A stretch of DNA of 8,390 bases from an uncultured Lachnospiraceae bacterium (GTDB lineage: Bacteria; Bacillota; Clostridia; Lachnospirales; Lachnospiraceae), in assembly GCA_947591115.1 (NCBI GenBank), contig CANQCX010000084.1, positions 1 to 8,390 on the forward strand, in the 5' to 3' direction. Below the pieces are notes generated by a model. It was not told where the DNA came from. It worked only from the letters and a program-made list of their open reading frames with translations, and ran no database searches. The translations under genes and the position numbers were made by a program. Below, one piece after another: positions 1 to 6,916 of the stretch (positions are counted from its first letter, which is position 1; each line of letters opens with the position of its first letter).

Positions 1-323
1 CTGCAGTCCGGATACTGCGGCAAAAGCGTATACATCAAAGAAGCCAGTCCGTAGATTCCGGCGTCCCCGCTGCAGACAAGCGCGACTTTTTTTCCTTTTT
101 GCGCTTCTTCAAAACACATCCTGCAGCGCGCTTCCTCCTGCTTCATCGGCGTTGACAAAAATTCCTTGTCTCCCCACTGTTCCTGCAGAAGCGACAGATA
201 GACCGGATATCCGACGATTACCTCGCTGCACTCCAACGCCCGCTTTGCCTCCTCCGTCATCATGGCGGCGTCGCCCGGTCCGATCCCGATTATTTTGATT
301 TCATGCGTTTGTTTCTGTTCCAT
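1..323 (-). CDS. cbiH: Cobalt-precorrin-3 (precorrin-3B) C17-methyltransferase, N-terminal part, cut by window edge
   Basis: This tetrapyrrole methylase uses S-adenosylmethionine to methylate C17 of the corrin ring, with ring contraction, in the anaerobic B12 pathway in the cytoplasm. About 107 residues are visible and the C-terminal half lies beyond position 1. The N-terminus has the SAM-binding strand and loop IKIIGIGPGD (residues 9-18), then VIVGYPVYL and, near the edge, the family signature SGDAGIYG in VALVCSGDAGIYGLAS. The GDAGIYG form is typical of CbiH/CobJ within this superfamily. I chose the ATG at 323-321, which overlaps the end of cbiG by 23 nt and has a GGAG 11 nt upstream. The ATG at 304 is out of frame and hits a stop after four codons. 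An in-frame TTG directly precedes the chosen ATG and is a weaker alternative. It is the last gene in the window, translationally coupled to cbiG. Confidence 0.93.
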   Translation of the reverse strand, partial: MEQKQTHEIKIIGIGPGDAAMMTEEAKRALECSEVIVGYPVYLSLLQEQWGDKEFLSTPMKQEEARCRMCFEEAQKGKKVALVCSGDAGIYGLASLMYTLLPQYPDC

Positions 324-1320
324 CAAATGTAAGACTCCATTTTCTTTTTGCAAGCGCGGCTGTGATTCCGTTTCCGGACTGCTTGCGCAGCACCAGTGTT
401 CCTCCCATGCCCGCCGCAGCCATTGCCGCGCGTTCGCAGACGTTATCTACCCCGACCTGCTGTTTTACAAAATCCGAACCGCTGTAATCGCCCGACAGAG
501 CGGACAGCTCCTCCGCTGAAAAGGTTAAAAACGGAATGCGGTTTCGCTCTGCAAACGTCCGCAGTCCCGATTCGTCCTTTTTCCGGTCAACGGACGCCAG
601 ATAGGCGATCTCCGTAAGCGGAACGGGAAGTGTCTCCCTGAGCCATTCTGCGATCTCCGCTTCCTCTTTTCCTCTCCGGCAGCCAAGTCCAAGCACATAC
701 GGCTTTGGCCGCAGACGCAGGATGCCTTTTTTTAGCGCGTCCTCCTCTGTGGAAATAACAATGTCCGTTTTCCCAAGCGGCGGATATTCCGTCCGCTCAA
801 GCGCGTTTTCCCATCCGGCAACTGCCGCACCGTCCTGTATGGAAATGCTCACGCGCTCTCCCCGCAGCAATTTGGAGGAAACCGCAGCGATTCCTTCTTT
901 ATTGCAGATCGTCAGACGGTTTTTTTGGGCGAACACATCCGCCGCAAACACGCCGTTTTGGTCGGTTGCCGTCGTAATGACCGCTTCCGCCTGAATTTTT
1001 CTGGCAATACGCTCTGCCAGCTCGTTCGCTCCTCCTACGTGTCCGGACAAAATCGGAATTACATACCTGCCGCTTTCATCCAGTACCAGAACGGGACTGT
1101 CGCTTAATTTGTCCCTGACAAACGGTGCGATCGTGCGTACGGCAATCCCGCACGCTCCAATAAAGATCAGCGCGCTTTTATCCGAAAAACAGCGTTTTGC
1201 CCATTCCGAAAGCGGACAATCCGCCGCTTTCCAGCCGACCGTTTCCGGCTGCCATCCGTCAAAGAGCTTGTTCGCAAGCGCCTTTCCCCGCTCCGTAAAC
1301 GCCGCCACCTCCAGTCTCAT
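301..1320 (-). CDS. cbiG: Cobalt-precorrin-5A hydrolase (deacetylase)
   Basis: CbiG opens the delta-lactone of cobalt-precorrin-5A and releases the two-carbon C20 fragment as acetaldehyde, giving cobalt-precorrin-5B. It occurs only in the anaerobic pathway and is cytoplasmic. The protein has 339 residues, near the family's usual 340-350. The N-terminal and central CbiG region holds GACGIAVRTIAP (55-66), DESGRYVIPILSGHVGGANE (81-100) and ITTATDQNG (115-123). The C-terminal domain starts near residue 207 with YVLGLGCRRGKE and contains GVDNVCERAA (290-299). Both domains look complete. The ATG shares an ATGA with the cbiF stop (1317-1320) and follows a strong GGAGGAGG with 5 nt spacing, so the start is secure. 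Its product is the substrate of the CbiD encoded two genes upstream in the transcript, and its substrate comes from CbiF. Confidence 0.96.
   Translation of the reverse strand: MRLEVAAFTERGKALANKLFDGWQPETVGWKAADCPLSEWAKRCFSDKSALIFIGACGIAVRTIAPFVRDKLSDSPVLVLDESGRYVIPILSGHVGGANELAERIARKIQAEAVITTATDQNGVFAADVFAQKNRLTICNKEGIAAVSSKLLRGERVSISIQDGAAVAGWENALERTEYPPLGKTDIVISTEEDALKKGILRLRPKPYVLGLGCRRGKEEAEIAEWLRETLPVPLTEIAYLASVDRKKDESGLRTFAERNRIPFLTFSAEELSALSGDYSGSDFVKQQVGVDNVCERAAMAAAGMGGTLVLRKQSGNGITAALAKRKWSLTFDGTETNA
335..338 (-). promoter_or_regulatory. Ribosome binding site of cbiH
   Basis: A GGAG lies inside the cbiG 3' end, 11 nt before the ATG at 323. The spacing is a little long. It supports starting cbiH at 323 and not at the ATG that overlaps the cbiG stop (304), whose frame closes almost at once. 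Confidence 0.5.
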
Positions 1321-2075
1321 ATGCGCCTCCTCCGGTATTCCGTTTCAAAATCCGGCGCATATAAGCGGGAACGCTGATAATTCCTGTATGCGACGGCATC
1401 GCCGACCAGTACAACCGCCGTTTTGGTAATTCCATGCTCCTCTGCCACAGCAGGAAGCTCTTTCAGCGTACAGACATACGCCTCCTCCTCCTGCCATGTT
1501 GCCTTATAGACCAGCGCCGCCGGCGTATTCTCCCCGTAGCCTCCGGCGATCAGCCGTTTTACCAGCTCCTTTATCCTTCCGGCGCTGAGATAGATCGCCA
1601 TAGACGCGCGGTGCGCGGCGAAACTCTCAATGCTTTCCCTCTCCGGTACGGCTGTTTTTCCTTCCATGCGCGTAATGATCAAAGACTGCGAAATCCCCGG
1701 AAGCGTATATTCCAGATTCAAAGCGGCAGCCGCGCCAAAACAGGCGCTGACGCCGGGACAGCTTTCATAGGGGATTCCAAGCTCCTCGAGAATGTCCATC
1801 TGTTCCCTGACCGCACCGTAAATGCTGGGTTCTCCGGTATGCAGCCGCACCGTCGTCTTCCCGCCGCTCTCCGCCTGACGCATCGTCTCCGTTATTTCTT
1901 CCAGCGTCATGTACGCACTGTTATAAATTTTACAATCCTCTTTTGCGTACTCCAAAAGCTTTGGATTGACCAGCGAGCCCGCATAGAGGATCACATCCGC
2001 CTGCTGCAGCAGCCGCATTCCCCTTACGGTTATCAAATCCTCCGCTCCGCTTCCTGCGCCTACAAAATAAACCAT
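1317..2075 (-). CDS. cbiF: Cobalt-precorrin-4 C11-methyltransferase
   Basis: CbiF is a SAM-dependent tetrapyrrole methylase that methylates C11 of cobalt-precorrin-4 to give cobalt-precorrin-5A, the substrate of CbiG. It is soluble, usually a homodimer. The 252-residue length matches the family (about 250-260). Visible motifs in order are VYFVGAGSGAEDLITVRG (2-19), VILYAGSLVNPKLL (28-41), LHTGEPSIYGA (78-88), PGVSACFGAAA (107-117) and ITRMEGKT (134-141). The LHTGDP/EPSIYGA and TRMEGKT forms separate CbiF/CobM from CbiH and CbiL. The first loop has Ser-Gly-Ala where many homologues have Pro-Gly-Asp, a mild variation. The start follows AAAGGAG by 7 nt, only 1 nt after the cbiD stop, and the stop is shared with the cbiG ATG. 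The C-terminus (240-252) is rich in Arg. Confidence 0.96.
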   Translation of the reverse strand: MVYFVGAGSGAEDLITVRGMRLLQQADVILYAGSLVNPKLLEYAKEDCKIYNSAYMTLEEITETMRQAESGGKTTVRLHTGEPSIYGAVREQMDILEELGIPYESCPGVSACFGAAAALNLEYTLPGISQSLIITRMEGKTAVPERESIESFAAHRASMAIYLSAGRIKELVKRLIAGGYGENTPAALVYKATWQEEEAYVCTLKELPAVAEEHGITKTAVVLVGDAVAYRNYQRSRLYAPDFETEYRRRRI

Positions 2076-2076
2076 A

Positions 2077-3204
2077 TCAACACTCCTTTAAAAACGCCTC
2101 CGCGCCTTCGCTTTTTGCCAATTCCCCGAATTCATTGGAATACAGAATGCACTGAATCTCCATCCGGCCGCCGGCGCGCCGGTTCAGATAAAACAGGATC
2201 CGTTCCAGAAGCTCCTGCATCGCTGCTTCCAGCAGTCCGTTTTCCTGCAAAATGCGGATTGCGTCTTCCGTTACCGTACAATCCAATATCCGGCAAAGAA
2301 TATCGTTTTCCGGCATTTCTGCGCCTTTTTCCCGTTTTGCTCCGCGCAGCGCAGCCGCCGCAAGCAGCTCCATCCGGCAGTCGCCGTTTTGGGAATGGGT
2401 ATTGAAAATCCCGCCGGACAGTTTGACCAGCTTTCCGATATGTCCGGTCAGAAGCATCTTGGTAAACCCAAGCTCCGCCGCCATATCGATCGTATCGCCG
2501 ATGAAATTGCTGCATTTTACGCTTTTCTCCAAGTCAAAGCCGTACGTCTTTTTCATAAATTCCAGACCGTAGTTTCCCGGAGAAACCGTCAAAAGCTCTG
2601 TTCCCTCCGCTTTTTTCTGGCGCAGCTCCAGCCGGATCGTGTCCAGCAGCGCCTGACTGCTCATCGGCTCTACGATTCCGGTCGTACCCAAGATCGAAAT
2701 TCCCCCGACGATGCCCAGACGCGGATTAAAGGTCTTTTCCGCCAGTTGTACGCCCTCCGGAGCCGATATCACGATCCGAAGTCCTCCGGTATAATCACAG
2801 ACGCCGCACACCTCGCGGACTTCTTTTTCGATCATCTCTCTTGGAACGCGGTTGATAGCGGCGTTTCCGACCGGCTGATCCAGTCCCGCCTTTGTAACTC
2901 TGCCGATCCCAATTCCGCCCTCTATCGTCAATTTTTTGTCCTGTTTCGCGGATTTTTCCGGCAGTGAAACCTCTGCATATACCAAAATGCGGTTCGTCAC
3001 GTCCGGATCATCGCCGCTCTCCTTTTGCACCGCGCAGCTTACACGCGTTTCTTCCCTTTGGATATCGCAAATCTGCGCCGTATAGGAAATTCCTTTCGGC
3101 GTCTCAATGGTAATCTGCCGTTTTTCTTTTCCGGTCAGAAGCATATACGCCGCCGCTTTTGCCGCAGCCGCCGCACAGCTTCCGGTCGTAAAACCGTATC
3201 GCAT
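2077..3204 (-). CDS. cbiD: Cobalt-precorrin-5B C1-methyltransferase
   Basis: CbiD methylates C1 of cobalt-precorrin-5B using SAM, a step specific to the anaerobic pathway. It is not related to the tetrapyrrole methylases. The 375 residues show the full family pattern: N-terminal MRYGFTTGSCAAAAAKAA, SGDDPDVTN (63-71), GGIGIGRVTKAGLDQPVG (96-113) and AINRVPREMI (116-125). These are followed by NPRLGIVGGISILGTTGIVEPMSS (160-183), SPGNYG (208-213) and LLTGHIGKLVKLSGGIFNTH (251-270). The reading frame is open to position 3291, which would add 29 residues, but that extension runs into the end of the fused cobD-cbiC gene and has none of the family pattern. The ATG at 3204 begins exactly at the conserved MRYGFTTG and has AGGAG 7 nt upstream. 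The gene starts 10 nt after the cobD-cbiC stop. Confidence 0.96.
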   Translation of the reverse strand: MRYGFTTGSCAAAAAKAAAYMLLTGKEKRQITIETPKGISYTAQICDIQREETRVSCAVQKESGDDPDVTNRILVYAEVSLPEKSAKQDKKLTIEGGIGIGRVTKAGLDQPVGNAAINRVPREMIEKEVREVCGVCDYTGGLRIVISAPEGVQLAEKTFNPRLGIVGGISILGTTGIVEPMSSQALLDTIRLELRQKKAEGTELLTVSPGNYGLEFMKKTYGFDLEKSVKCSNFIGDTIDMAAELGFTKMLLTGHIGKLVKLSGGIFNTHSQNGDCRMELLAAAALRGAKREKGAEMPENDILCRILDCTVTEDAIRILQENGLLEAAMQELLERILFYLNRRAGGRMEIQCILYSNEFGELAKSEGAEAFLKEC

Positions 3205-3211
3205 CCCGTTT

Positions 3212-3216
3212 CTCCT
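3212..3216 (-). promoter_or_regulatory. Ribosome binding site that sets the cbiD start
   Basis: AGGAG overlaps the TAG stop of the upstream fused gene (TAGGAG) and sits 7 nt before the ATG at 3204. It decides for the short start at the conserved MRYGFTTG N-terminus and suggests coupling of termination and re-initiation. Confidence 0.75.
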
Positions 3217-4915
3217 ACTCCAACTGATACAAGATCGCATTGCAGATCGCCGCCGCAATATTGCTCCCGCCTTTTCTTCCCCGATTGACAATGCAGGGAA
3301 CCTCCGTCTGTAAGATCAGCTCTTTGGAAATTTCCACATTGACAAAGCCAACCGGTACGCCAATGATAAACGCCGGAAGATATTGACGGCTGCGTATCAT
3401 TTCATGCAGCTTTAACAGCGCGGTCGGCGCGTTTCCGATTACAAAAACGACCGGTCCCTCCAATTTGGCGGCCTTTTCCATGCTGACGGCCGCACGCGTG
3501 ATCCCGCGCGCTTTTGCTTCCGCAGCAACCTCCTCGTCCGCCATAAAGCAATACGCGCTTCCTCCGTAACGCGCAAGCCTTTTTTTATTGATTCCCGCAA
3601 GCGCCATCTGGGTATCGGTAACCAGAGCTGCGCCCCCGCGAAGCAGCCGGCTTGCAATTTCCACAGCATTTTCTGAATATGTCAGAGTTTTGGCATAATC
3701 AAAATCCGCGCTGGTATGAATGACGCGTTTGGTTACCGCCTCCTGCTCCTTCGGCAGAAGAATCCCGCGCGCGCGCAGCTCCTCTCCTATGATGCCAAAA
3801 CTTTTTTGCTCTATCTCCTCCGGTTTTTCTGTGATTTTAAGATTCTCCGGCGATTTCTGCGCCTCCCTGCAAACGATTTCCCGCATGGCTTCCAGAAACA
3901 CCTGATTTTCTTCGTGCCCCCGTACGGCGATCCGGTAATACCCTTCCGGCATTCCCCGAAAATCCGAGCAATCCCGAATCAGGATCCCGCGCTGCAGAAA
4001 AAGGTCGTAAAGCGGCAGACTGCTGCGTACCAGTATAAAATTGGCTTCGCCCGAAAAAACCGTCAACCCGTACGGCTCCATGCCGCAGAGTCCCCGAAGC
4101 AGATATTCCCTCTCGTTTTTTACCAGCTCCGGCGTCCGCTTCCGGTATTCGGTTTCCCGTATGGCTGCGATCCCCGCCTTCTGCGCAAAAACCGACAGGT
4201 TCCACTCCGCAAGCTGCAGCGAAATTTTCTCCCGCAGCGTTTTGTCAGAACAGCAAAGATACCCCAGACGCACGCCGGGAATCGCATACAGCTTGGTAAA
4301 TGCGCGTACCACGATCAGATTCGGGTTTCTTAAAATCTCGGAAATTTTGCTTTTTTCCCTTCCGTTTTCCGTAAATTCCAGAAAGCATTCATCCAGCACC
4401 ACAACAATGCCCTGCTCTCTGCAGCGTTCAAGAATCCGCTCCAACAGCGCATCCGGAATCCCTTTTCCGGTCGGATTGTTCGGATTTGCCAGAAAAAGCA
4501 GCCGGATATCCGGCGTCAGCGCATCCAGCAGGACTTCCGTAACCATGAAGCCTTCGGCTTCCTTCAGCGGGAAAAAAACAAGCTCGCCGCCGCCTGCCTG
4601 TGCCGCCCGCTCATATCCGTAAAAGGACGGAACCGGAATCAGCGTCTTTTTGGGCGCAACTGCATGGACAATGGCCAAAAACAGCTCGGAGGCCCCGTTT
4701 CCGCACAAAATATCCGTTTCCGGTATTCCTTCGGATTCTGCGATTTCAAGAATCAGTTCCCTTGCTTCATAATCCGGATAACGCTCACATTGCTTTGCCG
4801 CTTCCGCCATTGCCTGCCGGACGAAATGCGGAATCCCCTGCGGATTGATGTTTACGGAAAAATCCCATTTTACCGAATTGCGATAGACGTCTCCGCCATG
4901 TACATAATGTTCCAT
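3215..4915 (-). CDS. cobD-cbiC: Fused threonine-phosphate decarboxylase (CobD) and cobalt-precorrin-8 methylmutase (CbiC)
   Basis: One open frame of 566 residues joins two enzymes. Residues 1-349 are a fold-type I PLP enzyme like CobD, which decarboxylates L-threonine O-3-phosphate to aminopropanol phosphate for CbiB. It shows HGGDVYR (6-12), NPNNPTG (144-150), DECFLEF (175-181, Asp175 for the PLP ring nitrogen), FTKLYAIPGVRLGY (206-219, Lys208 the likely Schiff-base lysine) and YYRIAVR (326-332). Residues 350-372 are a charged Lys/Glu/Pro linker. Residues 373-566 are a complete CbiC, which moves a methyl group from C11 to C12. Its motifs are RVIHTSADFDY (397-407, His400 the likely catalytic His), TDTQMALAGINK (433-444), IGNAPTAL (493-500), IGVPVGFVN (518-526) and NRGRKGGSNIAAA (544-556). 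There is no stop or in-frame Met in the linker. I chose the ATG at 4915, with AAGGGG 7 nt upstream. An upstream Met at 4972 lies inside cbiB and adds 19 unrelated residues. cbiB precedes it with a 25-nt gap. Confidence 0.93.
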   Translation of the reverse strand: MEHYVHGGDVYRNSVKWDFSVNINPQGIPHFVRQAMAEAAKQCERYPDYEARELILEIAESEGIPETDILCGNGASELFLAIVHAVAPKKTLIPVPSFYGYERAAQAGGGELVFFPLKEAEGFMVTEVLLDALTPDIRLLFLANPNNPTGKGIPDALLERILERCREQGIVVVLDECFLEFTENGREKSKISEILRNPNLIVVRAFTKLYAIPGVRLGYLCCSDKTLREKISLQLAEWNLSVFAQKAGIAAIRETEYRKRTPELVKNEREYLLRGLCGMEPYGLTVFSGEANFILVRSSLPLYDLFLQRGILIRDCSDFRGMPEGYYRIAVRGHEENQVFLEAMREIVCREAQKSPENLKITEKPEEIEQKSFGIIGEELRARGILLPKEQEAVTKRVIHTSADFDYAKTLTYSENAVEIASRLLRGGAALVTDTQMALAGINKKRLARYGGSAYCFMADEEVAAEAKARGITRAAVSMEKAAKLEGPVVFVIGNAPTALLKLHEMIRSRQYLPAFIIGVPVGFVNVEISKELILQTEVPCIVNRGRKGGSNIAAAICNAILYQLE

Positions 4916-4922
4916 CTTTCTT

Positions 4923-4928
4923 CCCCTT
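4923..4928 (-). promoter_or_regulatory. Ribosome binding site that sets the cobD-cbiC start
   Basis: AAGGGG lies in the 25-nt gap after the cbiB stop, 7 nt before the ATG at 4915. It favours this start over the upstream Met at 4972 inside cbiB. The resulting N-terminus, MEHYVHGGDVY, is what CobD homologues usually show. Confidence 0.7.
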
Positions 4929-4940
4929 AAAACTGCCGGA

Positions 4941-5951
4941 TTAAACAACGTTTCTCGCCGCTGCGGCTGCAAAAAGCAGTCCGAGGCAAAACAGCCAGCA
5001 CAAAACGGCGGTCACATACATTAATTGGTTTGCAAAGCGGATCGCGTCACAGGTAATTGGACGCTTTGCATCCCCGATATAAGGCTTTGATACCGGTTTT
5101 CCAAAATAACTGGCGGGTCCCGCCAGCCGGATTCTCAGACTGCCCGCGCAGACAGCCTCCGTCTGTGCGGAATTCGGACTCGCATGCTTCTTCCGGTCTC
5201 TCCGGTAAACAGCAATCGCCTGCCTGCCGCTGTATCTCCGGCGTCCCTCTTTGTCATAAAGCGGCAGCGCCGAAAGAAGGATGCTGGAAAGGATCATAAA
5301 AAAGGCGGCAAGCCGCGCCGGAAGGTAATTGACGGCGTCATCGAGTTTTGCCGCCGTCCTTCCGAACATCCGATAGCGTTCGTTCCGATAGCCGACCATC
5401 GAATCCATCGTATTGACGGCTTTATACAAAAAACCAAGCACCGGCCCTCCGGCTGCCAGCGCAAGCATCGGCGCGATTACTCCGTCGGAGGTATTCTCCG
5501 CTACGGTTTCTACCGCCGCTTTGATAACTCCTTCCTCGTCCAGCTTTTGTGTGTCCCTGCCCACGATCATGGCAGCCGCGTTCCTCGCGCCGGACAGATC
5601 CCCCTGCTGCAGCCTCCGAAAGACCTTCATGCTTTCCACCCGCAGACTTTTGACCGCCAAAATCTGATACGTCATTATGCTCTCGACCGCCAGTCCTGCA
5701 TACGGAGGAATCGCATACGCTCCCAGCAACAGCAGCGCGCTTACGCTTCCCGTCAGCAAAAGCACCAGCGCCGCCATAATCGTTCCGCGGCGTTTTCTTT
5801 TTTCATCCGAAAACGAAGCCTGATTCCAAATTCCTTCCAGACGGCTGATCACGCCGCCAATCAGCCGGATCGGATGAAACAGCCACTGCGGATCGCCCAA
5901 TAACAGATCCAGAACAAACCCCAGAGCAAAGGCTCCCAAATGATATTTCAT
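4941..5951 (-). CDS. cbiB: Adenosylcobinamide-phosphate synthase, membrane protein
   Basis: CbiB condenses adenosylcobyric acid with aminopropanol phosphate to give adenosylcobinamide phosphate, in the cytoplasmic membrane. The 336 residues are near the usual 310-330. Motifs in order are DLLLGDPQWLFHPIRLIG (15-32), VGRDT (130-134), ETVAENTSDGVIAPM (148-162), NTMDSMVGYRN (180-190), LDDAVNYLPARL (203-214) and SPNSAQTEA (258-266). Likely membrane segments are about residues 5-19, 58-80, 155-178, 208-229 and 307-332, with the conserved loops between them. The ATG forms an ATGA with the stop of the phosphatase gene (5948-5951) and follows AAGGA by about 5 nt. It sits directly before the CobD domain that makes its aminopropanol phosphate substrate. 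Note the naming trap: the aerobic-pathway equivalent is called CobD. Confidence 0.95.
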   Translation of the reverse strand: MKYHLGAFALGFVLDLLLGDPQWLFHPIRLIGGVISRLEGIWNQASFSDEKRKRRGTIMAALVLLLTGSVSALLLLGAYAIPPYAGLAVESIMTYQILAVKSLRVESMKVFRRLQQGDLSGARNAAAMIVGRDTQKLDEEGVIKAAVETVAENTSDGVIAPMLALAAGGPVLGFLYKAVNTMDSMVGYRNERYRMFGRTAAKLDDAVNYLPARLAAFFMILSSILLSALPLYDKEGRRRYSGRQAIAVYRRDRKKHASPNSAQTEAVCAGSLRIRLAGPASYFGKPVSKPYIGDAKRPITCDAIRFANQLMYVTAVLCWLFCLGLLFAAAAARNVV

Positions 5952-6571
5952 AGTGTTCCTTCTATTCCAAAATGTTGAATCTTCATTTTATTTTCTTCTT
6001 TTTTCGACAAAATAAGCGAACATCGATAACCTTTTCCGTTTTCTGCCTGATAGTCGAAGTAATCCCTTCCGCAATAGGCGCTAAGCAGCGCCATGATGGT
6101 TCCCCCATGCACGATCAGCGCCGCCCTTCCTTCTTGGCGTCCGCCGCAGAGCCAGAGCCTGCCGCATGTTTTTTCCATTCCAAGCAACACGCGTCCGGAA
6201 AATTCCTCCCTGCTTTCGCCGTTGGGAAACGCCATCGTTCCGTTGCTTTCGATCCATTTCCGATAATCCTCGCGTTTCGAAAGCTCCTGATAATTTCTTC
6301 CCTCAAAATCGCCGAAATCCATCTCTTTCCACTCGTCGATCCGTATGACCTTGTTTTCGGGATACAAAATTTCCGCCGTCTGCAGACAGCGCTTCATCGG
6401 ACTTGCAAGCACGATCTCCGCTTTCGGGTATGCGCCTTTGCGTTTTCTCTCCAGCAGCTCTTGTTTTCCGGCCTCGGAAAGCTCCTCCTCCGTTCTGCCC
6501 AGATAGGCATGCCGGCTGTTTGCAGGAGTTTTCCCATGCCGGATGAAAAACAGTTCCCATTTTTGTGTCAT
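5948..6571 (-). CDS. cobC: Histidine phosphatase, probable alpha-ribazole phosphatase (CobC type)
   Basis: This is a 207-residue member of the histidine phosphatase (phosphoglycerate mutase-like) superfamily. FFIRHGKT (8-15) carries the catalytic His12, followed by LASPMKRCLQTAEIL (55-69) with the phosphate-binding Arg61, the acidic EMDFGDFEGR (83-92) and IVHGGTIMALL (153-163) with His155. RHGxT, DFGxFEG and VxHGG together are typical of the CobC branch. CobC removes the phosphate of alpha-ribazole phosphate or of the adenosylcobalamin 5'-phosphate made by CobS. The family also includes other phosphatases, so the substrate rests on context: the gene lies inside the B12 operon between the CobU-like gene and cbiB. 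The frame is open to 6607, but the ATG at 6571 has AGGAG 5 nt upstream and puts the RHG motif at the usual distance. The stop overlaps the cbiB start as ATGA. Confidence 0.87.
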   Translation of the reverse strand: MTQKWELFFIRHGKTPANSRHAYLGRTEEELSEAGKQELLERKRKGAYPKAEIVLASPMKRCLQTAEILYPENKVIRIDEWKEMDFGDFEGRNYQELSKREDYRKWIESNGTMAFPNGESREEFSGRVLLGMEKTCGRLWLCGGRQEGRAALIVHGGTIMALLSAYCGRDYFDYQAENGKGYRCSLILSKKEENKMKIQHFGIEGTL

Positions 6572-6576
6572 ATCCG

Positions 6577-6581
6577 CTCCT
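6577..6581 (-). promoter_or_regulatory. Ribosome binding site that sets the cobC start
   Basis: AGGAG overlaps the TAG stop of the short CobU-like gene (TAGGAG) and lies 5 nt before the ATG at 6571. It rules against the longer frame opening at 6607, whose extra 12 residues have no family match. Confidence 0.7.
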
Positions 6582-6912
6582 ATTTGATGCGTTGTCCGAT
6601 TCCGCATATTACGCGCTCCACGCGCTCCGCTTCGGCCGCGATCCGGATCAGGATCCTCCCCAGCCGTTCCCGATAGTCCCTCTCAAATGCATCCGTCGGT
6701 ACGATTCCGTTTCCGATTTCATCGCTGATAATGATCGCATCCGGATGTTCCTTTAGAAAACGCTGCGTTTCCGCCTCCGGATCCTTTCCTTCCTCCATAA
6801 GCTCCCTTACCCAGAGATGAAATCCGTTTTTGATCCGCACGTCCTCTTCGGGATGCTGCCGCCGGACATATTCCAGTTTTCCCTGCGCATAACCGCCGAT
6901 ATAAAGTTCCAT
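6580..6912 (-). CDS. Short CobU-like protein with degenerate P-loop
   Basis: This 110-residue protein resembles a CobU (adenosylcobinamide kinase / phosphate guanylyltransferase) with its middle removed. The start MELYIGGYAQGK (1-12) mirrors the CobU GGxxSGKS P-loop but reads GGYAQGKL, with Leu where Ser or Thr normally follows Lys12. The segment with the guanylylated His is absent. A remnant of the central strand (IKNGFHLWVRELM, 27-39) leads into IIISDEIGNGIVP (60-72), a close match to the CobU NEVGxGIVP motif, then RDYRERLGR (78-86), IAAEAERVERVICGI (91-105). Full CobU is about 180 residues. The ATG at 6912 follows the cobS stop by 4 nt with GGAGG 11 nt upstream. An in-frame TTG at 6930 would add six residues. 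Possible roles are a partner subunit for the other CobU, a regulator or corrinoid-binding protein, or a decaying duplicate. The clean frame and good conservation argue against decay. The function is not known to me. Confidence 0.8.
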   Translation of the reverse strand: MELYIGGYAQGKLEYVRRQHPEEDVRIKNGFHLWVRELMEEGKDPEAETQRFLKEHPDAIIISDEIGNGIVPTDAFERDYRERLGRILIRIAAEAERVERVICGIGQRIK

Positions 6913-6916
6913 TGTT

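Noticed and set aside
80..100. Run of seven A on the coding strand of cbiH (GGA AAA AAA GTC), a possible slippery site; a similar A run occurs in cobS near 7146-7152
   Set aside because: Both simply encode Gly-Lys-Lys or Asp-Lys-Lys within intact frames, with no stop or alternative frame product nearby that would make frameshifting useful.
1..190. Four CTGCAG palindromes within about 190 bases of cbiH (1, 71, 121, 183)
   Set aside because: They fall in different codon contexts of a normal coding region with no regular spacing or surrounding repeat, and more occur elsewhere in the window. Likely chance in a sequence with much CAG, TGC and CTG.
1434..2405. Open frame of 323 codons on the plus strand across cbiF and the end of cbiD
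   Set aside because: It lies wholly antisense to two well-supported genes, has Arg/Pro/Leu-rich composition without recognisable motifs, and crosses a real gene boundary. It is a by-product of codon bias on the other strand.
3205..3291. 29-residue N-terminal extension of CbiD
   Set aside because: The extension overlaps the coding end of the fused cobD-cbiC gene, lacks family similarity, and the ATG at 3204 has a good ribosome site and the conserved N-terminus.
4916..4940. The longest intergenic gap, 25 nt between cbiB and cobD-cbiC, as a promoter or terminator
   Set aside because: It is too short for either and is fully explained by the ribosome site of the next gene. No hairpin plus T-run is present.
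5184..5903. Open frame of 239 codons on the plus strand opposite cbiB
   Set aside because: Antisense to the conserved CbiB frame, rich in Arg, Gln and His, no domain seen. The same reasoning excludes plus-strand frames at 3716-4333, 5972-6676 and 7648-8214.
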